Source: Corinectria fuckeliana
Taxonomy: Eukaryota > Ascomycota > Sordariomycetes > Hypocreales > Nectriaceae
Assembly: GCA_019137255.1 (NCBI GenBank)
Contig: WPDH01000111.1
Location: 124,001-188,000, forward strand
Direction of reading: 5' to 3'
DNA length: 64,000 bases
In this document: positions 20,901 through 33,232 of the stretch, piece after piece
How positions within the stretch are numbered: the stretch's first letter is position 1
Layout of the letters: every line of letters starts with the position of its first letter
The notes under the pieces: generated by a model
Told to the model about the DNA's origin: nothing
Databases searched by the model: none
What the model saw: the letters and a program-made list of their open reading frames with translations, nothing else
Translations under genes and position numbers: made by a program

Positions 20901-22811
20901 CTCAAGGAGCTGCCCATGCAGCGAAACATCAGCTCCGGCGTCATGCTCGCTACAAGCGCTGGTGATATCAAGACACAGGTAATACTAGGACCATCTCAGA
21001 TCGGGCTTAGATCCGCACACCAGGCCTTGAAATCGGAACCTCGACCTGCCCAAGTCCAAAGCCACCATGCTACCTCGCCGGAAATACAACCCCCGTCGGC
21101 TGACAACCGGCATCTGCAATATGGTTGGCGTAACGGTGAAGTAACTCGTATTGCGTCTATGGACACTTCCCCGCACTGAACAGCTTGTCCGGATGTCGCG
21201 CCAGGAGATCGCAGCCTTACCTAGAATGGTGCTCTCAGATGATCGGCTGATGTGTTGATGCAATCAGCTTACGTCGCAGGATATGACTTCACGACTCTGT
21301 CCAGGCCGCATGTTCTTCTCCACGCAGACTGCCGCGAAGATCATCAAGGTCTTGTCGGATCGTCTTCATGAACGCTTCTGCATTGCTCTCGTGGATGACA
21401 CGCTGGACACACAAGATCAAGTTCTCTGACCTGGGGAAATCAAGGCAACGACTCGTTAAGTGGCTATGGGCTGCAGCTAGTGCCCAAGCTTACATTGCCT
21501 AACAACGCGGGGTGTCTGCTTCCGGATCATGTCGTCTCGCCTTCTACTTGTGAAGGTATAGGGTAATTCTCCTGCTGTTTGTCTGTTCTTGATGGACAAG
21601 CTCGTCGGCGTTGGCCCCTCCACATCAAGCTACTTGACCTAGCGCCCCAGCCACTCCTTCCATGTCCGTAATGATCGCTTCAAGGTGGTAGAGATACTAC
21701 GCGTGGAGCTTTTTTGTACTGGTAGTAAGGCTTTGGGAAATTTGAACGTGAGTGATTTTAGTAATGATCATCAAGAAAGCTTTTCAGGTTAAGATATTGC
21801 AGGGGGATGTGAGTCAGAGTCGCTAGGGGGTTTCCATGCCTACTAGCCTGTGTAAGCTTCAATTTAACCTCGTTCTCGGCTCGAGGATTAGTGGCGCTAA
21901 TACAATAGTAAATCGTTATCTGATGTGCTTTGTACAATTTACACATGTATGTAGACCAGTTCAGTTTCATGTATTGTTCTCTGTCTACAGGAGGAAGTGT
22001 AACTTATTATTGCGCTGCTCCTTTGGAACTCAGACGAACTCATGACATCGTCGATGGACTTGAGAGTCAAGGCTTGCGTGATCCTTTCGGTGACGGGGCA
22101 GGAGAGTGGATAACATTAAGAAATCGACCTCGGCCTATTCTGATAGATGACCATATAATGGCTTGGGGGCTCTCTTGGCATCAATTTGCTAATTTGTTAC
22201 CATGTGGCACGTCTCCAATAGATAAGAAAATGACACGACTCCCTGGTTCATACTCTACGTAGAACTATCCACTTCGAAGACGCCATGCGGCGTTTTCTTG
22301 AGCCCGTAGCCCCGACCGGACTTTTCGGATAATACGGCTCGGCTTCAATACCGTTCACGGCCGTGAAAATATTGAAACCCGGCCGAGTTGGGCCCAGACC
22401 CCTGCCTTTCACATGTCTAACATCCAGCCCATTGAGCCGCATCTTGTTTATTCTTGGCGTAGACCCCTGGCGCCAGGGGCTCTTCCTCGGCACGTCAAGC
22501 TAGAGTCAGATGAGGGCGACGACACACATAGCAGTGGTTCCACCATGACGAGGCAATCACAGGCGACGATAGGGCAGATCCGAGCAAAGGAGATGTATCA
22601 GCCGATGGTTGTCCGTCGCGTCATTCTGCGGAATGGCCATCCGAAATAGCTCGGCTGGCGTTTCCCAAGGGATCAGACGAAGCACGAGACAGGGTATCGG
22701 ATGATATATATATATACTCACCGCCAGCACCAAGCTGCCGGTTCATCTAGATCTTCCACCGACCCGTAAATCCCACGCCCTGGAAACCCAAACCTTCGAT
22801 TGTTTCAGCCA
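17910..22811. other. 4.9-kb region without a supported gene
   Basis: All open frames are short, overlap on both strands and match no family I recognise. Visible items: ACGCCCAG mini-repeats around 18359-18391, two copies of GGGGGGCGAGAC near 20080-20115, and an alternating TA run near 22700 followed by the MFS gene. GC content is near 50 percent, unlike the RIP-mutated segments. Non-coding RNA or unannotated exons cannot be excluded. Confidence 0.4.
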
Positions 22812-24577
22812 ATGATTAATGGAACCCAAGCACCCATGAGCGACGACGAAACTCTGGGGCCATGCCCAAGACGCCGGTCCTTCTGGAATCTCCTGCTCGA
22901 CCAAGCCCGCGTAGACGATCCCGTGTTGCACCATCAGTACCGCGGCAAGGGAATCGCTGAAGATCCGTTCATAGTCGCCTGGATACCCGATGATCCAGGA
23001 AACCCTCACAACTGGCCGATCTGGATGCGATGGATGATCACCGTGGTGTCGGCCTTTACGTGTTTTGTCGTCGCCTTCAGTTCCAGCGCATACACAGGTT
23101 AGACGATGCAGCGCTAAGAGAAATTGTCACGAGGGGCTGTAACTAACCGAGAACTAGGAACCATGACAGAGCTCATGATACACTTTGGGTCGAGCAGCAC
23201 GTTGATCACTGCGGGCGTCTCATTATACGTTTTGGGATTTGCCCTAGGCCCTCTTATCTGGGCGCCGCTGTCTGAGATATACGGCCGGCAAATTGTTTTC
23301 TGCTTCAGCTACGGAGCATATGCCGTCTTTAGTGCTGGTTGCACAGCCGACAATGGTGTTGCAACCCTCTTGGTGCTACGATTCTTTGCCGGCGCTTTCG
23401 GGTCAGCGCCCTTGACAAACGCCGGAGGTGTTATTTCAGATGTATTCGAGGCCAACGAGCGAAGTATTGCCATGGGAGTCTTTTCGCTCGCACCGGCGAT
23501 GGGGCCAACGTTTGGCCCTTTCATCGGTGGATACCTTGGGGAAGATGAGGGCTGGAGATGGGTTAGTACTCTTGGCAGTTCCCGCCTTGAGCCGCATGCT
23601 GACTTGGGTTCTTAGGTCATGGGCTTGATGGCCATTCTTGCCGGCTTCGCCTGGCTTTTGGGAGTCACCCTAGTCCCCGAAACATACGCACCCGTCATCC
23701 TCAAGAGGCGCAGCAAAGCACTCTCCTCCGAGGTAGGAAAGGTTTTCAAGACGGAGCTTGAGGTGCGGGGCCAGAATTCATCGCCATCAGAGATTCTTAG
23801 GACTGCGCTCTATCGCCCATTGGCTCTGCTCTTCGCCGAACCCATCGTCTTGATCTTGTCTATCTACACCGCAATCCTGTACGGCACACTATATATGCTC
23901 TTTGGGGCGTACCCAGTTGTGTTCCAGCTCCAGAGGGGTTGGTCTCCTGGCAAGGGCGGTTTGGCTTTTCTCGGTATCGCCGTTGGCATGTTCGCAGCTG
24001 TCCCAGCCGTTGCCCTGATCAACAAGTGGTACGTCAAGAAGGCGGCAGAGAACAAAGGGCCGCCTGCACCGGAGCTGCGTTTGCCTGGAGCAATGATTGG
24101 CAGCATCACCCTTCCCGCTGGAATGTTTTGGTTTGCATGGTACGATTTACTCTCTACCCTTACACTGACCGAAGACTTATCTGACACGTGGTGCTTGATA
24201 GGACGACGTATTCTTCCGTACACTGGATGTCTCCGGTTGCGGCGGGCGTTCCTTTCGGCTTCGGCATGACTCTCATTTTCACCGCCGTGTTTAGCTATCT
24301 CATCGATGCGTACAGCATCTACGCCGCATCTGCTCTCGCGGCCAACACCGTCCTGCGGTCACTATTCGGAGCGGCATTCCCTTTATTTACAAGGCAGATG
24401 TACGATAAACTGGGAACGCAATGGGCCAGCTCACTTCCTGGATTCCTCGCACTTGCGTGCGCACCTCTACCCTTCGTTCTGTGGAAGCATGGATCTGCAA
24501 TTCGCAAGAGGTGTAAGTACGCCGCTAGGGCTGCAGCAGCATCAGAGATAGATGGTAGAATTGAGGCTTTAGAGTAA
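22812..24577 (+). CDS. MFS drug:H+ antiporter, DHA1 family
   Basis: Four exons, 22812-23097, 23158-23561, 23616-24139 and 24202-24577, give 529 residues; joins read YTG-TMTEL, WRW-VMGL and FAW-TTYSS. Introns are 54-62 bp; donors 1 and 2 are GTTAG. An acidic cytosolic N-terminus with DPENPHNWP-like sequence (DDPGNPHNWP) precedes 12 predicted helices. The DHA1 motif A variant GPLIWAPLSEIYGR lies at residues 126-139, and GPTFGPFIGGY matches the antiporter motif C region. Such plasma-membrane pumps export toxic metabolites. It lies 8 kb from the SWN genes, so a role in swainsonine export is possible but not shown; the known SwnT need not be of this family. Start at the ATG at 22836 is an alternative. 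Confidence 0.85.
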
Positions 24578-25229
24578 AAATGGTATAGATGCTTGGACAT
24601 AAAGGTGGAAACTAGGTAGAATTATGATAGATTGATCGTTGATACGTTAACTCGCATTACTATTTCCGTATAATCAACAAATTCTTTATTGTTTTCATCC
24701 TTTCAATAAACCTGATATGCGGCAGAGCATTACCCTAGCAACACTATGAAAATCGGTGCTGGGCGTGTTAGATGAAGGAGGAAGATTTGCCTAAGGTAAC
24801 CAGGAATAAAGGGGTGTGGGGGTTGGAGCAGTAAATCCCACACAATAGACTTGGAACACAAGCAATAATAACAGCTTGAATACAGCACGTCCGATCAATT
24901 AAAGCCTTAAGCTCCCTAATTAAATAACTCTATTTCCTTCCTAGAAGTGATGATTGAACATATCAACTCGGACTACTGGTCAGCGTTGCTTTAAACTTTG
25001 GTGAGTTGAAGCCGCTACTCGACCTGATCGTTTCGGACGGTATATCGGCTTTCGCTGGCTCCTTCGAGTTGTGGGCGTCTGCTCTCTCCTGAAGATCGCT
25101 AAATTATTAAGGCCGCCAGCGAGATCAAACTTAAGGTCACTATTGATTCCGTTTATAAGGAGGTAAAGGAGCCTAGGAGAGTCTGAAGGGCAACCAGACT
25201 ACCACCACATTCCGCCGCTAGAAAAACTA
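24578..25229. other. Intergenic region
   Basis: No gene is supported. The downstream end, from about 25080, may contain further eroded 5' sequence of the NLR-like pseudogene that follows. Confidence 0.35.
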
Positions 25230-26720
25230 TACAGTATTAAGACCAAGATTATAGAGGGTATCCAGGCGTTCTAGAGTTTCGTCTCTAACACTGTCAAATT
25301 AGATATTAGTGGGCACGCCGCCCTGCTGTGGGCCGCTATTAAAGTCCTCGTCAAGGTAAAGTCGCTCAGCCCATGTTTTTAGTCTTTAATTCTTCCTTAT
25401 TATCATCTAACCTGCTAAGTCTATCATCAAGAAGGTTACTCGCAAGGCTGGACATACATAAGTGCCTAATTTTTTTCAACGCTTTTCCAGTCACCTTCCA
25501 AGAATATTAGTAGTAATGGCCCGTAACAGGTTTCTCTAGGCCTCCCATGTGCTGATCTCGTTTCGCGACAATCCTATCCTAGGAACGGAAACCGCCATTC
25601 GCCAGGAGCTGAAGTCGAACCTTTTGACTGAACATCTTGAAGAGCTATACAATAGAAGCCACAACATAGTCGCCGGGCCAAAGTCCACTAGTGACGCACA
25701 GTCAGCAGCACCAGCCATGATCTTGTTGTTTGCGCCAAGACCCTGCTATTAAGCGCCGGGCTTATTAAACCCGCCCGAGGGAAGAAGTCTGCAGATAAAA
25801 GACGGGATCATACCAAGGCAGTAAGCGACCTGGTTGACAGCTTCCAAGGGTTCATCGTGTATGACACAGAGCTCGATGTTTTTTCGCTTCCGCCATCCAT
25901 CGGTTGAGCAGTACCTCAAGAAACAGGAGGGATACAAGACCAAAGCCCATCTTGCTATAGCTAAAACATGCCTAGTTAGTATCTTGCACGACGGGGAGAA
26001 AGAGGATGAGGAAGAAGATAACGATGACAGTAGGGGAAAGGAGGAAGAGAGCCGCGGTCGCCCAAGATCTCAAGGACCAACCAGCATGTCTCGATCTACT
26101 AAAGTAGCGCAAGTCTATCAGAAGCTTCATTGCAAGACGCTTATGCCGGCCTTCAGGCTCTGTCACGCGACTTATCAGATGATGGACCTAGTTAGAGCCG
26201 CTTCCTGTTAGAGGCGCCACGCTCATCATCTGTACCAAGCTTTCCCACCGAAGTCCACCCGTTGTAAGCATACTTGGAGACGACTTGGACGTGATACTCA
26301 GCGCTGCCAAAAACTGTAATTTTGGCGCAGAAATGCTCGCTATATTGCCTGAAATGGAACCAATCCGCCAGAAGATTCTAGATACACTCATCAAACTCGC
26401 CGTGGAAACAGCAATCTAGCAGCGCTCAAACTGACGCTCCTTACAAGAAGCTTTGAGGAGCAGGAGTCTGAGGAGGCCAAGAACCCTCTGTCTTCTCAAG
26501 CTGCCGAAGAGCACGGAAAGGACTTCAAGAAGACGGTCGCCGAGGCGCCAGGGGAGGCCATTATAGCTGACTTTCGGGAGAAGAAGCCAACTACGGTGCC
26601 CGGCTTGGAGTCGGAGGCGCCCGAGGACCACGGGGGTAGGCGCATCGCCGAGTGCCTTAATGTCATACTGCAGCATGATGGCGCCCAGTCGGACTGGATC
26701 ACTCAGGAGGTACTCAGACA
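25230..26720 (+). pseudogene. STAND/NLR-like protein remnant
   Basis: Fragments in order resemble a fungal NLR-type protein. The first (25236-25350) reads IIEGIQAF-stop-SFVSNTVKLD then GHAALLWAAIK, the usual segment just before a NACHT domain; the stop is TAG (25272-25274) where Trp is normal. A second (25830-25980) reads DSFQGFIVYDTELDVF, then, after a frame change in a six-T run at 25879-25884, RFRHPSVEQYLKK and AKTCLVSIL, matching the post-NACHT 'HPSVEQYL' region. A third (26215-26410) has the AAKN-FGAEMLAILPE pattern of repeat-like C-termini. The NACHT ATPase core itself was not found. The gene is dead by at least one nonsense codon and one frameshift. Confidence 0.55.
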
Positions 26721-28282
26721 GGCGGCAGCAATCCGCCGCCCGTAGGTGACTAAAGTACTCCTAGACTCGGCCTATTACATTCCCCGAAGGATACAAATGG
26801 TCATACTTATGAGAAGGCTGAGGATGAGCAGGAAAGAGCTCCGAGGACCGGGTCGCCACGTCGGCTGTACGATACCACGGGGCGTGTTCAAGAATATAGT
26901 ACTTCTTATCCAGCTTGCGTCGGAGAAATGATCGAGAAGCTGCGTAAAAGGCCATTAGCGAGGACATCAAGCCGGAAGCTAGTAATGGCGTGAAGCAAGT
27001 ACGTTGTCACCACGACCCAGCTCACATCACTGGCCCCTTTACCGCCGCCACGTTGCAAGAGGGACAGACTATCGGCAAGGACGACTGGCGGGGACGACTG
27101 GCGGGGACGACTGGCGGGGTCATTGAGGTCATAAGGGTAACAGACGTTACGTTAATTACGGGCTTCTATTGTCAACTATCCACATTTGATGTAACGTGTG
27201 CGCGACACCTCTGATTGAGGCCAATCATCTAGTAAGTTTAAGTATCGATTGCTACCAATCTATAGGGTCGCTTTATCGATCAACGCACTGTTGAAGCCTT
27301 TTAAAGTTGTTTTATCAAGGGCATTATGTTTTGATCGTATTATAATATACGTACATTAGCGGCTATGACGGAATTAATTGTGACATCCTTGGGCAGGGGC
27401 TGCTAGTCTAGAAAGAGCACTTCCCTGTTTCGGTCGATCTCTAGAGAGAGTGATAAAGAGGATAGGGGCGATTCCTATCAGCGCTAACTTTGTAGTTCAT
27501 ACTCGCCTTAGTTCATCTATCGTGCTAGCACCCTTTCTCAACAGCATTAATAAAAGGCTAGGTGGTATAAGAACCTGTACGGAGTGCTAAGGAACGAACG
27601 CGATGAAGTGTGACGGGTAGATACGAGTTAAGGTGCCAGTACGGGTTATCAAGTGATTCGCCAGGTTCGCGCTGCGGATCTGGGGACAGAGGGAGAAGAC
27701 TGCCTCCTCTGGATACTTGAGTTAATGCAATTTTCCATGTGACCTCTACCTGACAAACTTCACCCGGGGACTCTTTAATGCATTGTTACTCTCTTCACTT
27801 ACTCTTCTTACAAAACTCCCATCTGACGGTAGACCGCGCTGTTATATTCGGCTTGAACAGCCGGACAGTCATGAGCTAAACGGGAGTTTCAAGCCGTTCA
27901 GTTATTAGGTAGTGAATAGCCGGCTAGGTTGAAACGTTACAAACTATCCGGTCGTCTTAAGCAGGCGCGGTTTAACAAACACTTTGAGCAGAATTATCAC
28001 AGCCTCTATCTCAACCTCGTTTTAGAGATTGACAGTGAGGAGACACTCTCTCCACTTCTACATCTTATCTCTGCAACGTGACCCCCAAGCCAATCGTTCG
28101 ATCCACTTTAATCTACACTCGTCTAAGTCGGCTACTCGAAGAACGAACGACTGCTGAGTCCGAAGTGTTGTAAGCGCCATGGCCTATCTCTAAGAAATTT
28201 TGGTATATGAATATATGTATACGTGCCTCGTCCTCAACTGATATGTGCCGCAGCACCAAACTTCAAGACACTCGAAAGCATC
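26721..28282. other. Intergenic region with a short GC-rich tandem repeat
   Basis: 1.5 kb without a supported gene. It contains a 14-bp triplicated repeat at 27080-27121. The end, up to 28282, is the upstream region of the GH84 gene. Confidence 0.4.
27080..27121 (+). repeat. Three perfect copies of a 14-bp tandem repeat
   Basis: GACGACTGGCGGGG occurs three times without a mismatch from 27080 to 27121. Perfect copies suggest recent expansion. Confidence 0.9.
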
Positions 28283-30250
28283 ATGTTCCATCTCCAACGT
28301 AACACGTACCTCCTCGCCCTCCTCCTTTGGCCCCTTGCGTTCGTTAGCGCTGCCCCCAAGGCCGAGGTACGCAATGGAGGTATCAAGCCACCGCTTCCCG
28401 CGGTATGGCCACCTCCTCAAGAGATCTTACGTGCCGGCTATGGTGTCAGGCTCAACGGTGATGTCACCATCGTTACTGGTGATACCGTGGACGAGCCCAC
28501 GATTAATGTCGTCAAGGCGGTGGTGTCGTCGGCCGGCGGAAACATCACAGTATCGTCCAAACCCACTGCCTATGGCGAGCAGATCTTAATCGGCACCGCG
28601 AAGGCAAACACCGTTGCTGCCGAAGCTGCCGAGGCTCTCACTGGCAAGTCTGCGGACGGCCTTGAAGCAGAAGGATATGTCCTGGCTAGCGGCAATTATG
28701 AGGGTCAGGACACCGTTGTCCTCAATGGCGTCGACGCACGTGGCAACTTCTACGCTGCGCAGACTCTTCGCCAGCTCGTCGGCGGTAGTCTTGGCCTTCC
28801 AGGTGTACAAGTTCGTGACTGGCCGCTGATGCCTGTCCGTGGCTCCATCGAGGGTTTCTACGGCATTCCCTGGTCTCATCAGGGGCGCCTTGACCAGTAC
28901 GTTCTTTACGGCAAACACAAGATGAATACGTACGTCTACACGCCCAAGGATGACCTGCTTCTCCGTCGACAATGGCGTGATCTTTACGAAGGCAGCGACT
29001 TGGAAAACCTCCAGGAGCTCATCGATACCGCCAATGCCAACTATGTTGACTTTACTTTTGCTCTTTCTCCTGGCAACGATTTGTGTTACTCCTCCGACGC
29101 CGACCTCAACTCCACCATCGCCAAGTTTGACCAGATCCGCAATCTTGGTGTTCGTCGCTTCTACATTGCCTTCGACGACATCCCTACTGATGGATTTCAC
29201 TGCGACTCAGACGAGGAGAAGTGGCCCCTAGACGATGACTGGCTTTGGCTTGCCAACGCACAAACGCACTATCTCAATCGTGTCCAAGAAGAATACATTG
29301 AAGTGAACGGGCTCGAGGACCTTGAAACTGTCCCGACCAAATATTCCGGTAGCGACGCAGATCCTTACAAGGAAAGCTTCGGTACCACACTGGATAAGAA
29401 GATCCGCATCCAATGGACCGGCGAAGGAGTTTTCTCTCCCAATGTCACCGTCGAAAGTGTCGTCCGGGCCGGCGAGAGCTATGCTACCGACAACCTGTTC
29501 TTCTGGGACAACTTCCCCGTCAACGACGGCGACTTTAGCCGCTTGTTCCTTAATCCTCTCACCGAACGTGATCCGAACCTTTACGAGCATCTACTAGGCT
29601 TCACCTCGAACCCGATGCAGCAGCCGTACGCCTCCATGATTGCGCTTATCAACTACGGCGACTACACATGGAATGGGCCAGCGTACAATGCCGCTGCTTC
29701 CATGGACCAAGCCCTAAGGGAGCTCGCGGGTACCGATGATCACATTCACAAGGCAGTCGTCGCGTTCATCGACCTCAACCAAAACTGGCCATACCGCAAC
29801 CCCGAGATATTTGCGCCCATGCTCAACGACGATATCAAGGCTTTCTGGAACGCTCGGAACGGCTCATCCACGGGCGAAGACGATAAGGATGACACCCAGC
29901 CGCTGATTAAGCGCCTCAGACTCATCACCCAGCTACCCGATCTTCTTGGCCAGATGGACATGAAGGGGTTTGCATCAGATGTGGAACCCTGGTCAACCGC
30001 CGCAATGCAGTGGGCAAAGGCCTGCCAACTATTAATCGCTGCGCTCAGTGCGCTCGATGACAGGGACAATAGTAAGGCGGCTCAAGTTTTTAAGAAAGCC
30101 CAACAATGGATCGAGAAGACCAAAGAAAAGACTGTGGCAACCCTCGACAGGGAGGGCAACCCCGACTCCTACGCACCAAATGTTGGCGATGGTGCTTTTG
30201 AGGAATTCGTGGCTAATGCCACAGCTATATACAACGATCAACTGGGTTGA
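28283..30250 (+). CDS. Secreted GH84 family beta-N-acetylglucosaminidase/hyaluronidase-like protein
   Basis: 655 residues in one exon. The start is the ATG at 28283, because the upstream in-frame codon is only GTG and the ATG is followed at once by a signal peptide (residues ~1-23, ending VSAAP). An N-terminal alpha/beta domain precedes the GH84 catalytic barrel: GSIEGFYGIPWSHQGR (from residue 187), YTPKDD (near 225), FTFALSPG, and FYIAFDDIP with the catalytic Asp pair at 298-299. GH84 enzymes cleave terminal N-acetylglucosamine by substrate-assisted catalysis. A secreted fungal form would act on chitin fragments, glycoproteins or hyaluronan; which one cannot be told. Length and motif set look complete and intact. 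Confidence 0.9.
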   Translation: MFHLQRNTYLLALLLWPLAFVSAAPKAEVRNGGIKPPLPAVWPPPQEILRAGYGVRLNGDVTIVTGDTVDEPTINVVKAVVSSAGGNITVSSKPTAYGEQILIGTAKANTVAAEAAEALTGKSADGLEAEGYVLASGNYEGQDTVVLNGVDARGNFYAAQTLRQLVGGSLGLPGVQVRDWPLMPVRGSIEGFYGIPWSHQGRLDQYVLYGKHKMNTYVYTPKDDLLLRRQWRDLYEGSDLENLQELIDTANANYVDFTFALSPGNDLCYSSDADLNSTIAKFDQIRNLGVRRFYIAFDDIPTDGFHCDSDEEKWPLDDDWLWLANAQTHYLNRVQEEYIEVNGLEDLETVPTKYSGSDADPYKESFGTTLDKKIRIQWTGEGVFSPNVTVESVVRAGESYATDNLFFWDNFPVNDGDFSRLFLNPLTERDPNLYEHLLGFTSNPMQQPYASMIALINYGDYTWNGPAYNAAASMDQALRELAGTDDHIHKAVVAFIDLNQNWPYRNPEIFAPMLNDDIKAFWNARNGSSTGEDDKDDTQPLIKRLRLITQLPDLLGQMDMKGFASDVEPWSTAAMQWAKACQLLIAALSALDDRDNSKAAQVFKKAQQWIEKTKEKTVATLDREGNPDSYAPNVGDGAFEEFVANATAIYNDQLG

Positions 30251-30335
30251 TCATGGAATGGGAGAATGGAGGCTCTGTTGTTATATTTCTAACCGAGTAT
30301 ATGTCGCTCAAGGTTTGGGGCTTATATCAGCGCAT

Positions 30336-32142
30336 CTAGGAACGAATAATCATTATCTTTGTTGAGGCGGCTGCTGCCGCCGCTCTCGTGTCAACCCGCA
30401 AGCTGCCAGTTTGGTTGGCACTAGACCTATCTAGTTCTTTCAGGCTAACGTGTTGTTGCTTCCTCCTACCTATCGTCTTTTTCGGTTTCGACCCACCGGC
30501 TGGCTCCTGCTCTGTGTCTCTTTTGGCTGATGCTTGAGGGGGCTGATCAGATTCTTCTGGGGTTCTCCTTGTTTTGAGTACCTCAGCTGGCTCCGTTACG
30601 TCTATTAAAGGTAGAATTGGCGACGAGGGAAAAGTCCGACTTTGTAATGACTGTTCTGGTTGCGGTGGTTGTCTCTGTGACTGCTGTGATGATGTCTGTT
30701 CTAGTTTTGTAGGTTGCGTTGGCTGATTAGTCTTTCTACTCCGCTCCAGCCCTAGTTGGGGCAATTTGTCTATTAGCCACATTGTCATTGTAATGTCCAT
30801 TTCAGGTTCTATTAAATCATCCCAGACTTCTGGCAACACTATATCACCTTCAGGGCCAACCATATCAAAATGTCCCTCCAGAACATGCAGCCCAAGTATG
30901 TCAACCTAGACAAATGCTGCGTCTATAAGATTCTTCGTGCCCTGGTATGGTTAGCATTATTTCCAAAGGTTGAGAAGATTGTGAATTACCTTTCATTTTG
31001 ACACGGTAGAATGGAAACGTGAACTTCCGACCAACAGCGTCTTTGAAGTATATATTCTTTGTTCTTTTCTTAGATGCTTTGGGAGCTTTCGTTTCTTGTC
31101 CCTCAGGGCTTCGCTTATCGCTCGTGACGCTTTCAATTTCCTCCCCGTCAACACCGTCCGTCAGCAAGGAGCTCTTTGACGAGCGAGGAGGCTACGCCAG
31201 GATCGTATATAGCTAATTCCATTCCCGACGGGCCTCGTAACACTACGCCGTGACTTGTGCTGTGCTCGCTGTTCTCCTTTGATTGCCCCTGGGTATTCTT
31301 GCCAGTGTCTAATGCTGCTGACTTACGAGGTGAGTTTGTCGAGTCCTGGGTGCCGGATTTATGCATGACTGGGCGTAAGGCGAAAATACTAGGTCAAAGA
31401 GCCAATTAGCTGTGTCATCGAACCTTTAGCCGAACACCTGGGGCTGAGTACCAGTTGCAGTATTTTCATCGTTAGACTGGCCTGGATCGATGTCACAATC
31501 TTGACTCTGGCCTTCCGAAAGGCCAACAAGGGATTGATGAGCTGCTTAAGCTAAGTTCTCGGATTGCTGGCGAACTAGGTGAATATCTTGGTTCTGGTCC
31601 TGTCCCTCGGTTTGTCGTTAGTCTTGCTGATCACCTATGCGACTTTGTAGATTAGATGATCTAATAAGGATCATATAATTATACGTCTATGTTTATCACC
31701 TGATATCGGGTTTCTCACTTTGATTGCTTTCTCGTCGTGACCGCAAGGACCAGAATATTGAGCATGAGGTTAATCCTGTTTTGTGGCTCCTAATCCGAGC
31801 AAGCTTGTGCTGGACTTCGGATCGTTTGAATCTCCATTTGAAACCCGCAAAGCCATGAACTCCTTCCATCAGCTCGCGAATCTCTTCGTGGATCCCGGAA
31901 ATTCGTCGCGCGGCGGACTTGATACACCACAAAATTTTGCGGTTGCATAGCTCAGCGCCACTCCTCAGCACCCGACGAAGTTCTCTCAAGATAATTGACA
32001 AGTTAGCGATGGTGGGTGCGATTTCTACCATTTCCCTGGAAGCCCCGGGCTGACGAAACGAATTCGTAGATGGCTTTGGAGAGCGCAGTGCCCGCGGCTG
32101 CGATGCCGGCAATGCTGGCGATGATGGAAAGAGGGTCCATTA
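30336..32142 (-). pseudogene. PigL_N-type helical plus ubiquitin-like domain protein, multiply broken
   Basis: Minus strand, from an ATG at 32142. The N-terminus MDPLSIIASIAGIAAAGTAL is the usual start of the fungal PigL_N/Helo-like helical region; it continues as REMVEIAPTIANLSIILREL after a frame change in a G run near 32046-32050. A Gln-rich linker with stops follows (about 31400-31640), then a ubiquitin-like domain (KDAVGRKFTFPF, an intron near 30990-30950, then VDILGLHVLEGHFDMVGPEGD and DITMTMW). Lesions: frame change at the G run, a likely second one near 31755, a 4-bp duplication (CCGT twice, 31154-31161) that shifts frame, and TAG at 30908-30906 in the Ubl domain. Such proteins are common in the NLR-rich repertoire of fungi. 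Joining both halves into one gene is inference. Confidence 0.55.
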
Positions 32143-33232
32143 TGGCGAGGGGCTTACAGTAATGAGTTGCAAGATGTGCTCTTGATTAGTTCGAACCCAG
32201 GCTTTTCGTGAGAGCTCTTCACGGTTTTGAATACCGCTGCGTCTAGTCGATCATCACACGGCACCAGCAGTAACTAAATAACAAGAAAGGTGTGGCAGTA
32301 GAAATCTACCACCGGTACGATAATCACTCGCCACCGAGTCCATTCCATCTTAATTACCCCTTGTGCTTGTGGCTGTGAAGTTCCCTATTTATGTGAGTCT
32401 AGTGGCCACTCTGCGGTTCATTGTTATTCTTCCTTCTGTCTCTTAGTAGTTGAGAAAAGCCCGCACCGCTAGTCAATACAGACAACCATCAAGGGTTTGC
32501 ATTTATGCGGTCTGGGCTACCTCTTGGTGCAGTTTTGTTAATAAGCCCATTATCCAGGATTCTCAGTGTGGCGATGGAGCTGTGTAAATGGTCACCTCGG
32601 AATGACTTCCGTGATCCATCACCGACTCGCCCTTGTATTTATTGACGAAGAGAACAGCTGCATCCGGCCAGTATTGAGAAGTTTTCTCACCCCGCATTTT
32701 TATGGAAGCATACTCAAGATAAATTAAAGTCTAAAGAGATTTGGTATAGATACTTGATCGGGTTGTAGTTCGTCTAGTTCAGGAGTAACGGTCAGTCTAT
32801 ACGCTACGGATTAATGAGTGCTTACGTATGCTCTTCAGGAGCGGACTTGAACAAGAGCGATTAGTAGACTGCTTGACCCACAACGCAAACAATTCACAAG
32901 AAACTTCTCATTACTTTTCTAGTGATGGAACACTGAAATACTGTCCTGAATCCTTGACTTTTTTTTTTGGCTACAGTTGCCCATTATCACAAGACTCGAC
33001 TGAGAGCCACAAGTTCGGATTGTAGTAGTCCAAGCCCACCACCTAGCATCATCTTATCTTACAGTCAATTGTGGTAAAATTATTAAATAATAATAAAGGA
33101 CACCAAGCATTCGTTAAATTAGGTATGATACATGTAAGCAAACCTTTTACGGCATGGGTACCGCGCGCCAATCATCCGGATCATCCTCCCCGCCCCTTCC
33201 AGACCTAAAGTCGTTCTGTTCTTCACGGTAAG
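32143..33232. other. Intergenic region
   Basis: No supported gene. The stretch 33147-33232 can be read as the original C-terminal coding end of the next gene (see 33233). Confidence 0.35.

Noticed and set aside
22812..24577. MFS transporter as the missing SWN transporter swnT
   Set aside because: It is 8 kb from the last SWN gene, separated by a dead RTA1 gene and a cysteine-rich protein; family membership of SwnT is not matched here, so the symbol was not given.
28586..29590. Long minus-strand open frames (204 and 120 residues)
   Set aside because: They overlap the intact GH84 gene and reflect its codon bias; no domain is seen in them.
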